Position numbers and translations under genes: made by a program
Notes under the pieces: model-generated
Seen by the model: only the letters and a program-made list of their open reading frames with translations
The model's database searches: none
What the model was told of the DNA's origin: nothing
Source: Alphaproteobacteria bacterium
GTDB taxonomy: Bacteria; Pseudomonadota; Alphaproteobacteria; Micropepsales; Micropepsaceae
DNA: 64,000 bases
NCBI GenBank assembly: GCA_017983635.1
Contig: JAGOBA010000002.1
Span: forward strand, 1-64,000
Reading direction: 5' to 3'
Part shown: piece after piece, positions 44,304 through 54,052 of the stretch
Position numbering within the stretch: the first letter of the stretch is position 1
Layout of the letters: each line of letters opens with the position of its first letter

Positions 44304-45257
44304 TCAGCGAACCCGGCGCACCGATTCCGCCCGGTCATTGAACCCGTAAGCCCACAAATTCGGCTGCGAGCGGTCGATAATCACGCAATAGCCGCGATAG
44401 TTCGGCCGGTCGCACAACTGCCAAACCCCGCCCTGCACCACCACGCTCGACGTGCGATTGCCGAAGCCGGACAGATTGAGATCCGGAATGTCGGCGGTCG
44501 ACACCCGCGACCGGCCCACGAAGTTCGTGTCCTGGAACAGCGTGATCCGCCCATAGCCGCCGCCACCGCCGGACCCGCACACCAACCGCCCGTTTACGTT
44601 CGACACGTTCGTGCGGCAGGTCCGCAGATCAAGCGATGTCTGCCGCCAGCTGCCATAGCCGTCCCGGCACGACGCATAGAGGATCGTGCCGTAGACGCGA
44701 TAGTTCCGGCAACTCGCGCGCCAGTTCCCGCCGGGCAGGCCATAACCGCCATCGTCGTCGTCATCATCATCGCCGCTGTCGTCATCGTCGTCGCGCCGGC
44801 AACGCAGCATGCCGTCGACATTGGCGATGTCGCCGCGGCAAGAGCGGAAGTTGTCGATCTCGGTATAACGATAGCGTCCGTAACGATCGCGGCACTCCGC
44901 CGCCAAGGTTCCGCCCGCCACCTCCGCATTGCGGCAAGTGTCGCGATAGCTCCCGCGCGGCACCCAGTCGTCACCGTCGTCGTCATCATCGTCGTCGCGT
45001 CGGTTGCATTGCAGCCGGCCGTTGATATTGGCGATGTCGCCGTCGCAGTTGCGATAATCGCGAAGCGTCGTGAAGTTCCAGTCGCCGTTGCGCGTCCGAC
45101 AAGTCGCCGACAACACGTTCCAGTCGACATGAATGTCCGTGCACGTTCGGTGATAGCTGCCCGGCGGCGCATAGCTACTCGGCGGAGGCACGTCGGCTAA
45201 CGCTGGTCCGATCGCGGCAAAGAGCGTTGCCAAGATGGTCGCGAAAAAGAGTCTCAT
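44304..45257 (-). CDS. Secreted three-CVNH lectin-like protein with C-terminal crystallin domain
   Basis: Protein of 317 residues with a signal peptide (1-21). Three cyanovirin-N-like repeats follow at 32-84, 101-153 and 176-227, each with four cysteines at matching spacing (39/53/71/84, 108/122/140/153, 183/197/214/227). Between them are Asp runs (RRDDDDDDDGDD at 86-97 and a longer one at 156-169). The end, 235-317, is a beta/gamma-crystallin-like domain (GRITLFQDTNFVGRSRV and a second YRGYCVIIDR strand). Poly-Asp spacers and crystallin suggest calcium binding; CVNH suggests glycan binding. The role is unknown. The extreme order in one protein is unusual. Confidence 0.82.
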   Translation of the reverse strand: MRLFFATILATLFAAIGPALADVPPPSSYAPPGSYHRTCTDIHVDWNVLSATCRTRNGDWNFTTLRDYRNCDGDIANINGRLQCNRRDDDDDDDGDDWVPRGSYRDTCRNAEVAGGTLAAECRDRYGRYRYTEIDNFRSCRGDIANVDGMLRCRRDDDDDSGDDDDDDDGGYGLPGGNWRASCRNYRVYGTILYASCRDGYGSWRQTSLDLRTCRTNVSNVNGRLVCGSGGGGGYGRITLFQDTNFVGRSRVSTADIPDLNLSGFGNRTSSVVVQGGVWQLCDRPNYRGYCVIIDRSQPNLWAYGFNDRAESVRRVR

Positions 45258-45424
45258 GAGATCACCCCATCATTCTTGGGAACAAGATTAGCATCTCAAT
45301 TGCGACCTGAACGGGGCATGACCTCCAATAGGGCCAAATTGCGGCAAACCCGCGCGCTTTGCGCCCAATCATCGCCGCTTTCCCTGACTATGAACGCCTC
45401 AACATAGCCTCCCGAGCCCCTCCG

Positions 45425-45916
45425 ATGCGCGCGCTGATTGTTGCTATAAGCCTCGCTCTCTTTGTCGTCGGTCCGGCCGCTGCCAAGACCACCGCCATTG
45501 ACCTCATCGTCGTCGACAAGTCGCGCCGCGTGATGACGCTGTGGGCCGGCAAACTCCCGGTCAAAACCTACCGCATCGCGCTTGGCGGCAATCCGGTCGG
45601 CCACAAGGAACAAGAGGGCGACTCCCGCACACCCGAAGGCCGCTATGTCATCGACGGCAAAAACCCGAACTCGACCTTCCACCTCTCGCTGCGCATCTCC
45701 TATCCGAACCGCAAAGACCGCGCCGCGGCCGCCAAACGCGGCGTATCGCCGGGCGGCTGGATCATGATCCACGGCACCCCCGGTTACCTCTCCACGTTTC
45801 AGAATGTGGGCGTCCTCCGCGACTGGACGGCAGGCTGCATCGCCGTCGCAAACGACGAAATCGAGGAAATCTTCAAACAAGTCCGCATCGGCACCCCGAT
45901 TGTGATCAAGCCGTAA
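45425..45916 (+). CDS. L,D-transpeptidase (YkuD) family protein
   Basis: Exported protein of 163 residues that may cross-link or edit peptidoglycan in the periplasm. The signal peptide is MRALIVAISLALFVVGPAAA. The YkuD domain has IMIHGTPGYLS and the catalytic DWTAGCIAVAN; the His-Gly and T-x-G-C are both there. It lacks extra wall-binding domains and is short. The ATG at 45425 is chosen at the signal peptide; an upstream start at 45359 would precede it with unlike residues. Confidence 0.9.
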   Translation: MRALIVAISLALFVVGPAAAKTTAIDLIVVDKSRRVMTLWAGKLPVKTYRIALGGNPVGHKEQEGDSRTPEGRYVIDGKNPNSTFHLSLRISYPNRKDRAAAAKRGVSPGGWIMIHGTPGYLSTFQNVGVLRDWTAGCIAVANDEIEEIFKQVRIGTPIVIKP

Positions 45917-45990
45917 GGGTCTTCGGGCCGCCTTGACCCCGGCGCCCCCACACCTATGCTGCGCCCGCGTTTCAACTGACGACGGCGAAC

Positions 45991-46983
45991 ATGACCACGA
46001 CGACCCTCGAAGGCCGCCCCACGACGGCTGCCCCCACCGCCTACAAGCCCGCTTGGACCACCGCCGAGGCGCGCGCGCTCTTCGACCTCCCGTTTGCCGA
46101 TCTGATTTTCCGCGCCCAGACCGTCCACCGCGCGCACTTCGATCCGAACGAAGTTCAGATGTCGACGTTGCTCTCGATCAAGACCGGCGGCTGCCCGGAG
46201 GACTGCGGCTACTGCAGCCAGTCGGCGCACTTCGAAACCGGCCTGAAGGCCTCGAAGCTCATGGCGCTCGACGAAGTCCGCAGAGCGGCCGAGCAGGCGA
46301 AGGCCGGCGGCGCCTCGCGTTTCTGCATGGGCGCCGCATGGCGCGAGCCGAAGGATCGCGACATCGACGTGCTCTGCGACATGGTCCGCGAGGTCAAAGG
46401 CCTCGGTCTCGAAAGCTGCATGACGCTGGGCATGCTGACGCAATCCCAAGCGCAGCGCCTCGCCGATGCCGGGCTCGACTACTACAACCACAACATCGAC
46501 ACGGGGCCTGAATACTACGAAAAGGTCGTGACCACCCGCACCCTGCAAGACCGCCTCGACACGTTGGGCCACGTCCGCGACGCCGGCATGGCGGTCTGCT
46601 GCGGTGGCATCATCGGCATGGGCGAAGCGCGCGAAGACCGCGTCGGCATGTTGGTGACATTGGCGAACCTGCCGACGCCTCCCGAGTCCGTACCGATCAA
46701 CGCCCTCATGCAGATCAAAGGCACGCCCTTGGGCGAAAGCGCCCGCGTCGAAAACTTCGAGTTCGTCCGCACCATCGCCGCCGCCCGCATCATGATGCCA
46801 AAGTCGGTCGTCCGCCTCTCCGCCGGCCGCGAGAACATGAGCGAGGAACTGCAATCCCTCTGCTTCCTCGCCGGCGCCAACTCGATCTTCATCGGCCCGA
46901 AACTCCTGACGACCAAGAACCCGGCCAAGGAAAAAGACGACGCCCTCTGGCAAAAGTTGGGCGTCCGCCCGATGGACGTTTAA
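45991..46983 (+). CDS. bioB: Biotin synthase
   Basis: Radical SAM enzyme of 330 residues that inserts sulfur into dethiobiotin. The SAM cluster motif is [17 protein letters not shown] (C-x3-C-x2-C), with the second cluster region in [15 protein letters not shown], and [19 protein letters not shown] [16 protein letters not shown] at the end. It is upstream of a palindromic repeat, and no other bio gene is adjacent. Confidence 0.97.
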   Translation: MTTTTLEGRPTTAAPTAYKPAWTTAEARALFDLPFADLIFRAQTVHRAHFDPNEVQMSTLLSIKTGGCPEDCGYCSQSAHFETGLKASKLMALDEVRRAAEQAKAGGASRFCMGAAWREPKDRDIDVLCDMVREVKGLGLESCMTLGMLTQSQAQRLADAGLDYYNHNIDTGPEYYEKVVTTRTLQDRLDTLGHVRDAGMAVCCGGIIGMGEAREDRVGMLVTLANLPTPPESVPINALMQIKGTPLGESARVENFEFVRTIAAARIMMPKSVVRLSAGRENMSEELQSLCFLAGANSIFIGPKLLTTKNPAKEKDDALWQKLGVRPMDV

Positions 46984-46989
46984 CGCGGC

Positions 46990-47097
46990 GTCCCCTCATC
47001 CGTCTCGTCGCTAACTTTCTGCATAGCGCTTAGCCCTTCTCTCACAAGGTGGGAGAAGGTGGATCGCCGCGGCACGCGGCGAGACGGATGAGGGGAC
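46990..47097. repeat. RIME-like palindromic element D
   Basis: Arms of 22 bp, 46990-47011 and 47076-47097, with one mismatch (CCCCTCATCCGTCTCG on the left). An inner hairpin lies at 47035-47058 (CCTTCTC against GAGAAGG). The pattern resembles the rhizobial intergenic mosaic type. It fills the gap between convergent bioB and the DUF2817 gene. Confidence 0.88.
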
Positions 47098-47105
47098 ACT
47101 GCGCG

Positions 47106-48236
47106 CTAGGCGGACGCAATTCCTGCAATCGCCTGATCCATCAGCTTCGGCCCTTCGCTAAGCACCAGCGCGCGCCAAGCCGCGTCGTCTGGTGCGAAGC
47201 ACGCAAGCGCCCGCGCGAGATGTGCTTTGTGCGCTTGCCGGTCGCCGCATGCCACAAAGCGCAGCCAGCGCTCGTACATGGTGACCAGCACCAGCGTCGC
47301 GTAGTCGCCTTCCTTCTCCGTACCGAACTCGATCACCGCACCGGTGACTTCGGCAGAGGGTAGCATCCGCGCCAGAGCAAAGCGCAGCTGCCCGTCTTTA
47401 TGCACCGTCAACCCGCTCTGCGCCTCGTCGGCCTCGATCGCCGCCTCGATCGACGAGCGCTTCCAACCCGCAACCCGCTCCCGGCCCCACCAACGTGCCG
47501 CGCGCTCCCATTCCGGCGTACCTTCACCGGCCGTGGGCAAGAACGCGACCTCGCCGTAAGCACCGACGCCCGTGTGCCAATCGAGCAGCCCGACATGTGA
47601 CGCCCGCGCGAGCTTCGGCAGCACATGATCGCGCACGACCCGATGCCCGAACTCGGGCCCATTGCCGCCATACGCCAAGCCCTCGGCGTCTTCGTACTGC
47701 CCCGCGTTGACCGCATAGGCGAGCGCCGCCGGCCCGAGTTCCTTCGTGAGCCGCGTGTTCTCGACCATCAGATGACCGAGCGTCGCCGGCCCGATCTCAT
47801 CCAACCGGATCACATCGCGGATGTGCCGGTAGAACGGATTCTCGGGCAACGCCCGGCCGAAATCCATGAAGTTCCGATTGAGGTCGACATTGTTCTCGGT
47901 GCAGCGCGCGATATGCGCAAAACCCCATGCGTTCAAGGCGTGCACCAAGCAAACCGCAACACCCGCGGGCAACGTCGACTCTGCCGCAAGCCAAGCGCAC
48001 TGCGCCGCAGAGCCGGCCGAGCCCTCAAGCCCGTGCATCCCCGACGTGCAAACGAACACGCGCGCCGCATCTTCAGGCCCAAGCCAGGCGACATCCGTAA
48101 TCAGCGCCTCGCCGAAGGGTCCACGCACAGCTGGATTCTCATGCCGTTCGACGCGCGCGCCCGCTTTGCGCGCCGCAAGTCCAAACTGCGCCCGCGCCGC
48201 GCGATACTCGATCTCGTAGCGCGCGCCGTCCGTCAT
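47106..48236 (-). CDS. DUF2817 / M14-like metallopeptidase
   Basis: Protein of 376 residues of the DUF2817 family, a zinc carboxypeptidase-like fold (M14 relative). Likely zinc and catalytic residues are in [48 protein letters not shown] and the Glu of [14 protein letters not shown]. The ATG at 48236 overlaps the sdhB stop by 4 bp. Coupling to sdhB is probably positional rather than functional. Confidence 0.85.
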   Translation of the reverse strand: MTDGARYEIEYRAARAQFGLAARKAGARVERHENPAVRGPFGEALITDVAWLGPEDAARVFVCTSGMHGLEGSAGSAAQCAWLAAESTLPAGVAVCLVHALNAWGFAHIARCTENNVDLNRNFMDFGRALPENPFYRHIRDVIRLDEIGPATLGHLMVENTRLTKELGPAALAYAVNAGQYEDAEGLAYGGNGPEFGHRVVRDHVLPKLARASHVGLLDWHTGVGAYGEVAFLPTAGEGTPEWERAARWWGRERVAGWKRSSIEAAIEADEAQSGLTVHKDGQLRFALARMLPSAEVTGAVIEFGTEKEGDYATLVLVTMYERWLRFVACGDRQAHKAHLARALACFAPDDAAWRALVLSEGPKLMDQAIAGIASA

Positions 48237-49012
48237 ACCGACCGCTTCACCATCATCTGCTTGATCTCGCCGATCGCCTGCGCCGGGTTCAAACCCTTCG
48301 GACACGCGCTCGCGCAGTTCATGATGGTGTGGCAACGATAGAGCCGGAACGGATCTTCAAGGTTATCGAGCCGCTCCCCCTTCGCCTCGTCCCGGCTGTC
48401 GGCCAGCCAGCGATAGGACTGCAGCAACACCGCCGGCCCCAGATACCGGTCCTGGTTCCACCAGTAGCTCGGACACGACGTCGAACAACACGCGCACAAA
48501 ATGCACTCGTAGAGCCCGTCGAGCTTCGCGCGATCTTCCGGCGACTGCTTCCACTCCTTCTCCGGCATCGGCGTCTTCGTCTGCAGCCAGGGCTCGATCG
48601 AGGCGTACTGCGCATAGAAGTGCGTCATGTCCGGCACGAGGTCCTTGACCACGTTCATCGCCGGCAGCGGATAGATCGCAATCGGTCCCTTGATGTCGTC
48701 GATCGCCTTCGTGCAGGCGAGCGTGTTCGACCCGTCGATATTCATCGCGCACGACCCGCACACGCCCTCGCGGCACGAGCGGCGGAAGGTCAAAGTCGGG
48801 TCGATCTCGTTCTTGATCTTGATCAGCGCGTCCAGAACCATCGGGCCGCACGCATCGAGGTCGATCTCGTAGGTGTCGAGCCGGGGGTTCTCCGCATCGT
48901 CCGGGCTCCAGCGATAGACCTTGATAGCCCTCGGCCGCTTGGCGCCGGCGGACGAAGGCCACGTCTTGCCGGGTCTGACCCGGCTGTTCTTCGGCAACGC
49001 CAATTCGACCAT
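48233..49012 (-). CDS. sdhB: Succinate dehydrogenase iron-sulfur subunit
   Basis: Subunit of respiratory complex II (259 residues) with three iron-sulfur clusters. The 2Fe-2S ligands are in [19 protein letters not shown], and the C-terminal clusters in [16 protein letters not shown] and [18 protein letters not shown]. It is complete but lies about 5 kb from sdhCDA, with the M1 peptidase gene on the opposite strand in between. The ATG at 49012 is preferred over one four codons upstream. Confidence 0.96.
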   Translation of the reverse strand: MVELALPKNSRVRPGKTWPSSAGAKRPRAIKVYRWSPDDAENPRLDTYEIDLDACGPMVLDALIKIKNEIDPTLTFRRSCREGVCGSCAMNIDGSNTLACTKAIDDIKGPIAIYPLPAMNVVKDLVPDMTHFYAQYASIEPWLQTKTPMPEKEWKQSPEDRAKLDGLYECILCACCSTSCPSYWWNQDRYLGPAVLLQSYRWLADSRDEAKGERLDNLEDPFRLYRCHTIMNCASACPKGLNPAQAIGEIKQMMVKRSV

Positions 49013-49148
49013 AGAACCCCTCAAGAAGCAGAAATGTCAGCTGATTCAGGATTTAACCCCTGAGGGTCCCTTCGTCCACCGGGTACACAAGCGAACGCCG
49101 ACCCCTTAATGTCGCGCCCGTGAACACTCTGGGGACGCTTTCACGACC

Positions 49149-51836
49149 ATGCGCATTCCGCTCCGCCTAGCCGCCGCTGGTTTGCTCATCGCACTAGCCG
49201 CGTGCGATGCGCCCTCCGCAAAGAAGGGAACCGCTGCAGGCACAGCCGAGAGCATTCCGCTCGGTCAACTTCCCGACACCGTCGTGCCGCTGCACTATCG
49301 CTTGGAACTCACCATCAACCCAAGCCAACCGAGGTTCGGCGGCACGAGCGAGATCGCCGTCGAACTGCAGGCACCCGCGCGCGAGATCTTCCTGCATGGC
49401 CGCGAACTGACGGTGGACAAAGTCGCGGCCCATCTACCGGACGGCAGCGTCGTCACCGGTACCTACGCGCAAGTCCACGAAACCGGCGTCGCCAAACTGA
49501 CCTTCGAACAAGAGCTACCCAAAGGCAAAGCCACCTTGAGTCTGCCGTTCGCCGCGCCGTTCGAACCGACCCCGGACGCGCTGACCGTGCAAACCGACAA
49601 CGCCGAGAAGTACGCCTGGACGCAGTTCGAAGAAATATCTGCCCGCCGAGCCTTCCCAAGCTTCGACGAACCGCGCTTCAAGACCCCGTTCGACATCACC
49701 GTCATCGCGCGCAAGACCGACGCCGTGATCTCAAACACCGGCGCCGTGAGCGAGAGCACGATCGGCGACGTGAAGAAGACGGTGTTCGCGACCACGAAGC
49801 CGCTACCGACCTACCTCGTCGCACTGATCGTCGGCCCCTACGATGTGGAAGACGGCCCCGTCCTGCCCGCGATCGGCGCCCGCGCGAATACGGTTCAGAT
49901 TCGCGGCATCACCGTCAAAGGCAAGGGCGAACGCTCCCGCTACGCGCTGCAAGAAACGCCGCCGCTATTGCGTTACCTCGAAGACTATTTCGCCGCGCCC
50001 TACCCCTATCCGAAGCTCGACCTGATCACCCCCCCGAATTTCAGCGCCGGCGGCATGGAGAATGCAGGCGCCATCACCTACACCGAGCGCGGCATCCTGC
50101 TCGACGATACCGCCTCGATCCAGCAGAAGCGCTACTTCGCGTTGCTGCACGCCCACGAAGTCTCGCATCAGTGGTTCGGCGACCTCGTCACGGCCAAGTG
50201 GTGGGACGACATCTGGCTGAACGAAGCCTTTGCCTCCTGGATGGGCAACAAGGCCGCCGGCGCCGTCTGGCCGCAAAACGAATTCTCCCGTGAAACGACA
50301 CGCGACGGGCTCGACATGATGGACACGGATTCGCTCTCGACCGCGCGCGCGATCCGCCAGCCCATCAAGACGACCGACGACATCTTCAACGCCTTCGACG
50401 GCCTGACCTACCGAAAAGGCAGCGCCGTGCTCGCGATGTTCGAGTCTTATCTCGGCGCCGACGCATTTCGCGAAGGCGTGCGTGAGCACATGCGCCGCTT
50501 CGCCCACGCCAGCGCCAACGTCAACGACTTCATGGCGTCCCTGGCGAAAGGCTCCGGCAAACCGGAAGTCGTCCCCGCCTTCAGCTCGTTCCTGAATCAA
50601 CCAGGCGTACCGCTGATCCGCGCGAAGACCACCTGCAGCGGCCGCGACGCGATCGTCGAGCTGACGCAGTCGCCGTACGGCGCGAAGAAGGTCGACGACA
50701 AGCGGCAGTGGTCGGTCCCCATCTGCATCCGCGACATCGCCAAAGGCAAGATGCGCAGTTGCACGTTGCTGAGCCAACGCAGCGCGACTCTCACGCTCTC
50801 AAACCAATGCGGCGCGGTTATCCTGCCGAATGCCGATGGGGCGGGCTACTACCGCTTCTCGTTGGCACGCGAAGACTGGCAGAAGCTGATCGGCTTGAGC
50901 GCCCGCCTCACCCCGGCCGAACAACTCTCGACCCTGCACAGCCTGCGCGCCGCGTTCCACGCTGGCGACACCGACGCGGCCACATACTTGGCAGCCCTCA
51001 GAGCCGCCGGCACCACGGGCACGTGGGACAACGTCGATCTCGTCAAAGCCTTCCTGACCGAGTTGCGTGGCGACTTGTTGGGCAAGGCCGATCTGCCTGC
51101 GTTCGAGAAAATGGTCCGCCGCTGGTTCGCCCCCCAGCTGAACCGCCTCGGCTTCGAACCGCGCCGCCGCGAAACAGCTGCGGCTGCATTGTTGCGCGCG
51201 CAGTTGATGGAAACGCTCGTGAAAGTCGGCCGCGATCCGGCAACACTGACCTCGCTCGCCGGGCGAGGCGCCTCTCACCTGCGCGCCCTTGCGCAAGGCC
51301 AGCAGCCTGATCCTCTCGCCGCCGAGCTGCTCCCCGCCTCGCTCTGGGCCGCAATCCTGACCGGCGGCGCACCCGTCGCGCGCGACGCGATTTCGGCGAT
51401 CAAAGCATCGTCCGACGCAGAGTTCAGAACCTCCGCTCTCAGCGCGCTCGCTGCCGCCCGCGACCCCGACGCCGGCAAAGAGATCGAAGAGTTCGCCGTC
51501 TCCGGTACTCTTGGCGTGCGCGAACTATCGATCCTTCTGCGCGAGTCCTTCGCCGACGCGGAGCGCCGGCCGGCGGCCTGGAATTGGCTGCGCAAAGACT
51601 TCAAAGCGATCAGCGCCCCGATGCCCATCGACGGCCGCTCGCGGTTCATCGCGCTGACCGGAAAACTCTGCACGGATCAGGCACGCGGCGAGATCGAGTG
51701 GTTCTTCAAGCCGATGGTCGATGAGATCTCGGGCGCGCCGCGCGTCTTTGCCAACGCCGTCGAAGCCGTCGACCGTTGCGTCAGTTGGCGCAAGGCCAAG
51801 GGCGGCGAACTTGCCGCCGCCCTTGGCTCGCGCTGA
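49149..51836 (+). CDS. M1 family aminopeptidase, lipoprotein
   Basis: Zinc aminopeptidase of 895 residues. The zinc motif is HEVSHQWFGDLV with the Glu in WLNEAFASWM, and the exopeptidase motif is GGMENAGAI. The N-terminus (LLIALAACDAPS) is a lipobox; the Asp after Cys suggests inner-membrane retention. The long C-terminal helical domain (residues 560 on) is that of the PepN/ERAP type. It probably trims peptides in the periplasm. Its gene sits between sdhB and sdhCDA on the other strand and meets creD end to end. Confidence 0.93.
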   Translation: MRIPLRLAAAGLLIALAACDAPSAKKGTAAGTAESIPLGQLPDTVVPLHYRLELTINPSQPRFGGTSEIAVELQAPAREIFLHGRELTVDKVAAHLPDGSVVTGTYAQVHETGVAKLTFEQELPKGKATLSLPFAAPFEPTPDALTVQTDNAEKYAWTQFEEISARRAFPSFDEPRFKTPFDITVIARKTDAVISNTGAVSESTIGDVKKTVFATTKPLPTYLVALIVGPYDVEDGPVLPAIGARANTVQIRGITVKGKGERSRYALQETPPLLRYLEDYFAAPYPYPKLDLITPPNFSAGGMENAGAITYTERGILLDDTASIQQKRYFALLHAHEVSHQWFGDLVTAKWWDDIWLNEAFASWMGNKAAGAVWPQNEFSRETTRDGLDMMDTDSLSTARAIRQPIKTTDDIFNAFDGLTYRKGSAVLAMFESYLGADAFREGVREHMRRFAHASANVNDFMASLAKGSGKPEVVPAFSSFLNQPGVPLIRAKTTCSGRDAIVELTQSPYGAKKVDDKRQWSVPICIRDIAKGKMRSCTLLSQRSATLTLSNQCGAVILPNADGAGYYRFSLAREDWQKLIGLSARLTPAEQLSTLHSLRAAFHAGDTDAATYLAALRAAGTTGTWDNVDLVKAFLTELRGDLLGKADLPAFEKMVRRWFAPQLNRLGFEPRRRETAAAALLRAQLMETLVKVGRDPATLTSLAGRGASHLRALAQGQQPDPLAAELLPASLWAAILTGGAPVARDAISAIKASSDAEFRTSALSALAAARDPDAGKEIEEFAVSGTLGVRELSILLRESFADAERRPAAWNWLRKDFKAISAPMPIDGRSRFIALTGKLCTDQARGEIEWFFKPMVDEISGAPRVFANAVEAVDRCVSWRKAKGGELAAALGSR

Positions 51837-53195
51837 TCAACGCCCGAAGCCGACCGCGTTCTTCGACTCGGCCGTCCGGTACCAGTCGACGTTGCGCGTG
51901 ACGTACATCGTCACCGCGATCGCCGCGAACGCCGCCGCCGACCCGATCACGAGTGCATAGTCCTCCTGTTTCAGCAGGACGAACAACAACGCGTAGAGCA
52001 CGCTGAGCACGCCGAACACGACCATCGCACGGCTGCTGCTCTTCATCGCCGACCATGCATAGGCCGAGATCAACGCAACAGTCGCCACCGCCGCCGCCAA
52101 ATAGGCCGCCTCAAACCCGATCTGCTCCGACAGCGAAAGCAACAACAGATAGAACACGACTTGCGCCCCGCCGATCAGCAAATACTGCACCCCATGAATC
52201 CGCGCCCCCGACAACGTCTCGATCAAGAAGAACGATAGGAACGCCAGCCCAATGAACAGGATCGCGTATTTCAGCGCCCGCTCCACCAGAAGGTAGAAAT
52301 TCACCGGCTGATAGAATGAAACGCCGAAGCTTGCGGCATTGAGACCGTTCATCAAGTTTTCTGGCGTCGGCATCGCTTGCGGTAGATTGCGCGCCAGATG
52401 CGGAACCTTCCACGCCGCAGTGAACCCGGTGCTTTCGATCTTGCGTGTGACCGGCAAGAAGTTCCCTTGAAAACTCGGATGCGGCCAGTTCCCGCGCGCC
52501 GCGACTTCCGTCTCTTCGCCCGCCGCCGCAAACTGCAGATCGCTGGTGCCGCGCAGTTTCAGCGCGATCGAAAACGGCGTCTCGCCACCCGCCGCCGTCA
52601 TCGGCACGCGTGCATTGATGCCCGAATAGACCGCAAGGTCCGCAATCATCCCCGGCCGGAAAGCAACCGCGGTCTTTGCCTCACCCCACAAGACCGACAC
52701 GTTCTCGACCAACCCTTGCAGGTCGGAGATCGCCAACACCAATACCGCCTGATCCCAAGCGATCGACTTTGGCGTGACGCCCATCTCGGTAAAGCTCGGC
52801 GCCCCGAACGCGCCGCTTAGCACGACATCGGCGGTGAACACGTTGACCTTGAATATCCCGCGCGCCCGCGTCTCCGCCGTCGTGGCGGCATCCGCCTTGA
52901 AAACCTTCGGCAAGAACACCGCGACCCGCCGAACATCGACGGTCGTCACGACGCCATCGGCGCTGCGCTGCGTTTCGCTGACCACGTAGGGAACCGCCAG
53001 CGCCGGCCCGCCGATCATTTGCGGCCCGCCCCAACCCCGCGCAATATCGGCGGCGGCCGTTCGGGCATAATCCTGCCGGTCGGCAAGCGCGATGAACACA
53101 AAGAACAACGGCACCGCCATCGCCAGTGTGATCAAACCCACCATTAAGAACTTCAACCCCGGCGAGCGGGCAACAGAGTCGGGAAGAATGGCCAT
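51837..53195 (-). CDS. creD: CreD-like inner membrane protein
   Basis: Membrane protein of 452 residues. The N-terminal helix (LKFLMVGLITLAMAVPLFF) is followed by a large periplasmic region and then several C-terminal helices. Family signatures include PALAVPYVVSETQR, VAFLPKVFKADA-like stretches, and SEQIGFEAAYLAAAVATVAL. CreD is linked to envelope stress and beta-lactam response in other bacteria; the exact role is unknown. No creBC genes are here. The stop abuts the M1 peptidase stop at the palindrome TGATCA. Confidence 0.92.
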   Translation of the reverse strand: MAILPDSVARSPGLKFLMVGLITLAMAVPLFFVFIALADRQDYARTAAADIARGWGGPQMIGGPALAVPYVVSETQRSADGVVTTVDVRRVAVFLPKVFKADAATTAETRARGIFKVNVFTADVVLSGAFGAPSFTEMGVTPKSIAWDQAVLVLAISDLQGLVENVSVLWGEAKTAVAFRPGMIADLAVYSGINARVPMTAAGGETPFSIALKLRGTSDLQFAAAGEETEVAARGNWPHPSFQGNFLPVTRKIESTGFTAAWKVPHLARNLPQAMPTPENLMNGLNAASFGVSFYQPVNFYLLVERALKYAILFIGLAFLSFFLIETLSGARIHGVQYLLIGGAQVVFYLLLLSLSEQIGFEAAYLAAAVATVALISAYAWSAMKSSSRAMVVFGVLSVLYALLFVLLKQEDYALVIGSAAAFAAIAVTMYVTRNVDWYRTAESKNAVGFGR

Positions 53196-53290
53196 GAGAT
53201 CCTCAAGTCGAAATGTGCGCGAAGCGGAACTATCGGCGCACTGTCAGGCGCGATTGTGGCAAAGCGCTGTAACAGCGATCACGAACCGGC

Positions 53291-54052
53291 TCAGCGCGGT
53301 TTACCAGGTCCCGGCGCCTTTACGAACGAATGCGCCAAGTCGGTCGAAATACGGGACAGGTTAAAGAGTAACCGCGATGTGCGGTTCGGGATCAGATGCA
53401 ACCCGCCGCGCCCCGCCCGCGCCCAGGCATAGCGCGCGACGGCGTCTGCGCTCATCACACCGCCGCTCTCCTCCGCCTTGCGAACCGAATGCGGCTTCGT
53501 CTCGTTTTCCTTGTCGAACCCCGGTGTCTGTGTCGCCGGTGGGCAAAGCGCCTGCACGCTGACGCCAAATGGCTTCAACTCGTTGCGCAACGCCGAGGAA
53601 AAGCCCACCACCGCATGCTTCGTCGCGGCGTAGACTGACCACCCGAACAAACCGATGTATCCAAGATCCGACGCCGTCAGCACGATCGAGCCAGAGCCAC
53701 GCTTCGCCATCGCCGGCGCAAACGCCCGCGCGACCTGAATCGGCCCGGTCACATTCGTCCTGACCAATCCCGTCACATCGTCGTCACCGACCTGTTCGAT
53801 GAACTGTGCGGTCGCAAACCCTGCGCAATGAAACAGCCGGTCGGGCACCTCAATCCGCGCCGCCGCCGCGCGCACCGCGGCCGCATCGGTCACATCGACC
53901 CCTTGCCAGGTGACCGCGCCAAGCCCCCGCGCCGCCGCGCGCAGCTTCTCCTCGCGCCGCGCCCAAATTTCGACCGACGCACCAGCCTTAACCGCCTCGG
54001 CCGCAATCGCCAGACCGATGCCTTCCGATCCGCCGGTGACGAGAACCTTCAA
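53291..54052 (-). CDS. SDR oxidoreductase (3-ketosphinganine-reductase-like)
   Basis: SDR of 253 residues with [20 protein letters not shown] and the catalytic [29 protein letters not shown] suggests NADPH. The ending has a hydrophobic/basic tail ([13 protein letters not shown]). The shape resembles 3-ketodihydrosphingosine reductase, so a lipid role is possible, though this is inference. TTG at 54052 overlaps the sdhA stop; no ATG or GTG is better placed. It is transcribed with sdhA. Confidence 0.82.
   Translation of the reverse strand: MKVLVTGGSEGIGLAIAAEAVKAGASVEIWARREEKLRAAARGLGAVTWQGVDVTDAAAVRAAAARIEVPDRLFHCAGFATAQFIEQVGDDDVTGLVRTNVTGPIQVARAFAPAMAKRGSGSIVLTASDLGYIGLFGWSVYAATKHAVVGFSSALRNELKPFGVSVQALCPPATQTPGFDKENETKPHSVRKAEESGGVMSADAVARYAWARAGRGGLHLIPNRTSRLLFNLSRISTDLAHSFVKAPGPGKPR

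Noticed and set aside
45300..45880. Minus-strand frame opposite the L,D-transpeptidase gene
   Set aside because: No start context or domain, while the plus strand has a signal peptide and the catalytic T-x-G-C.
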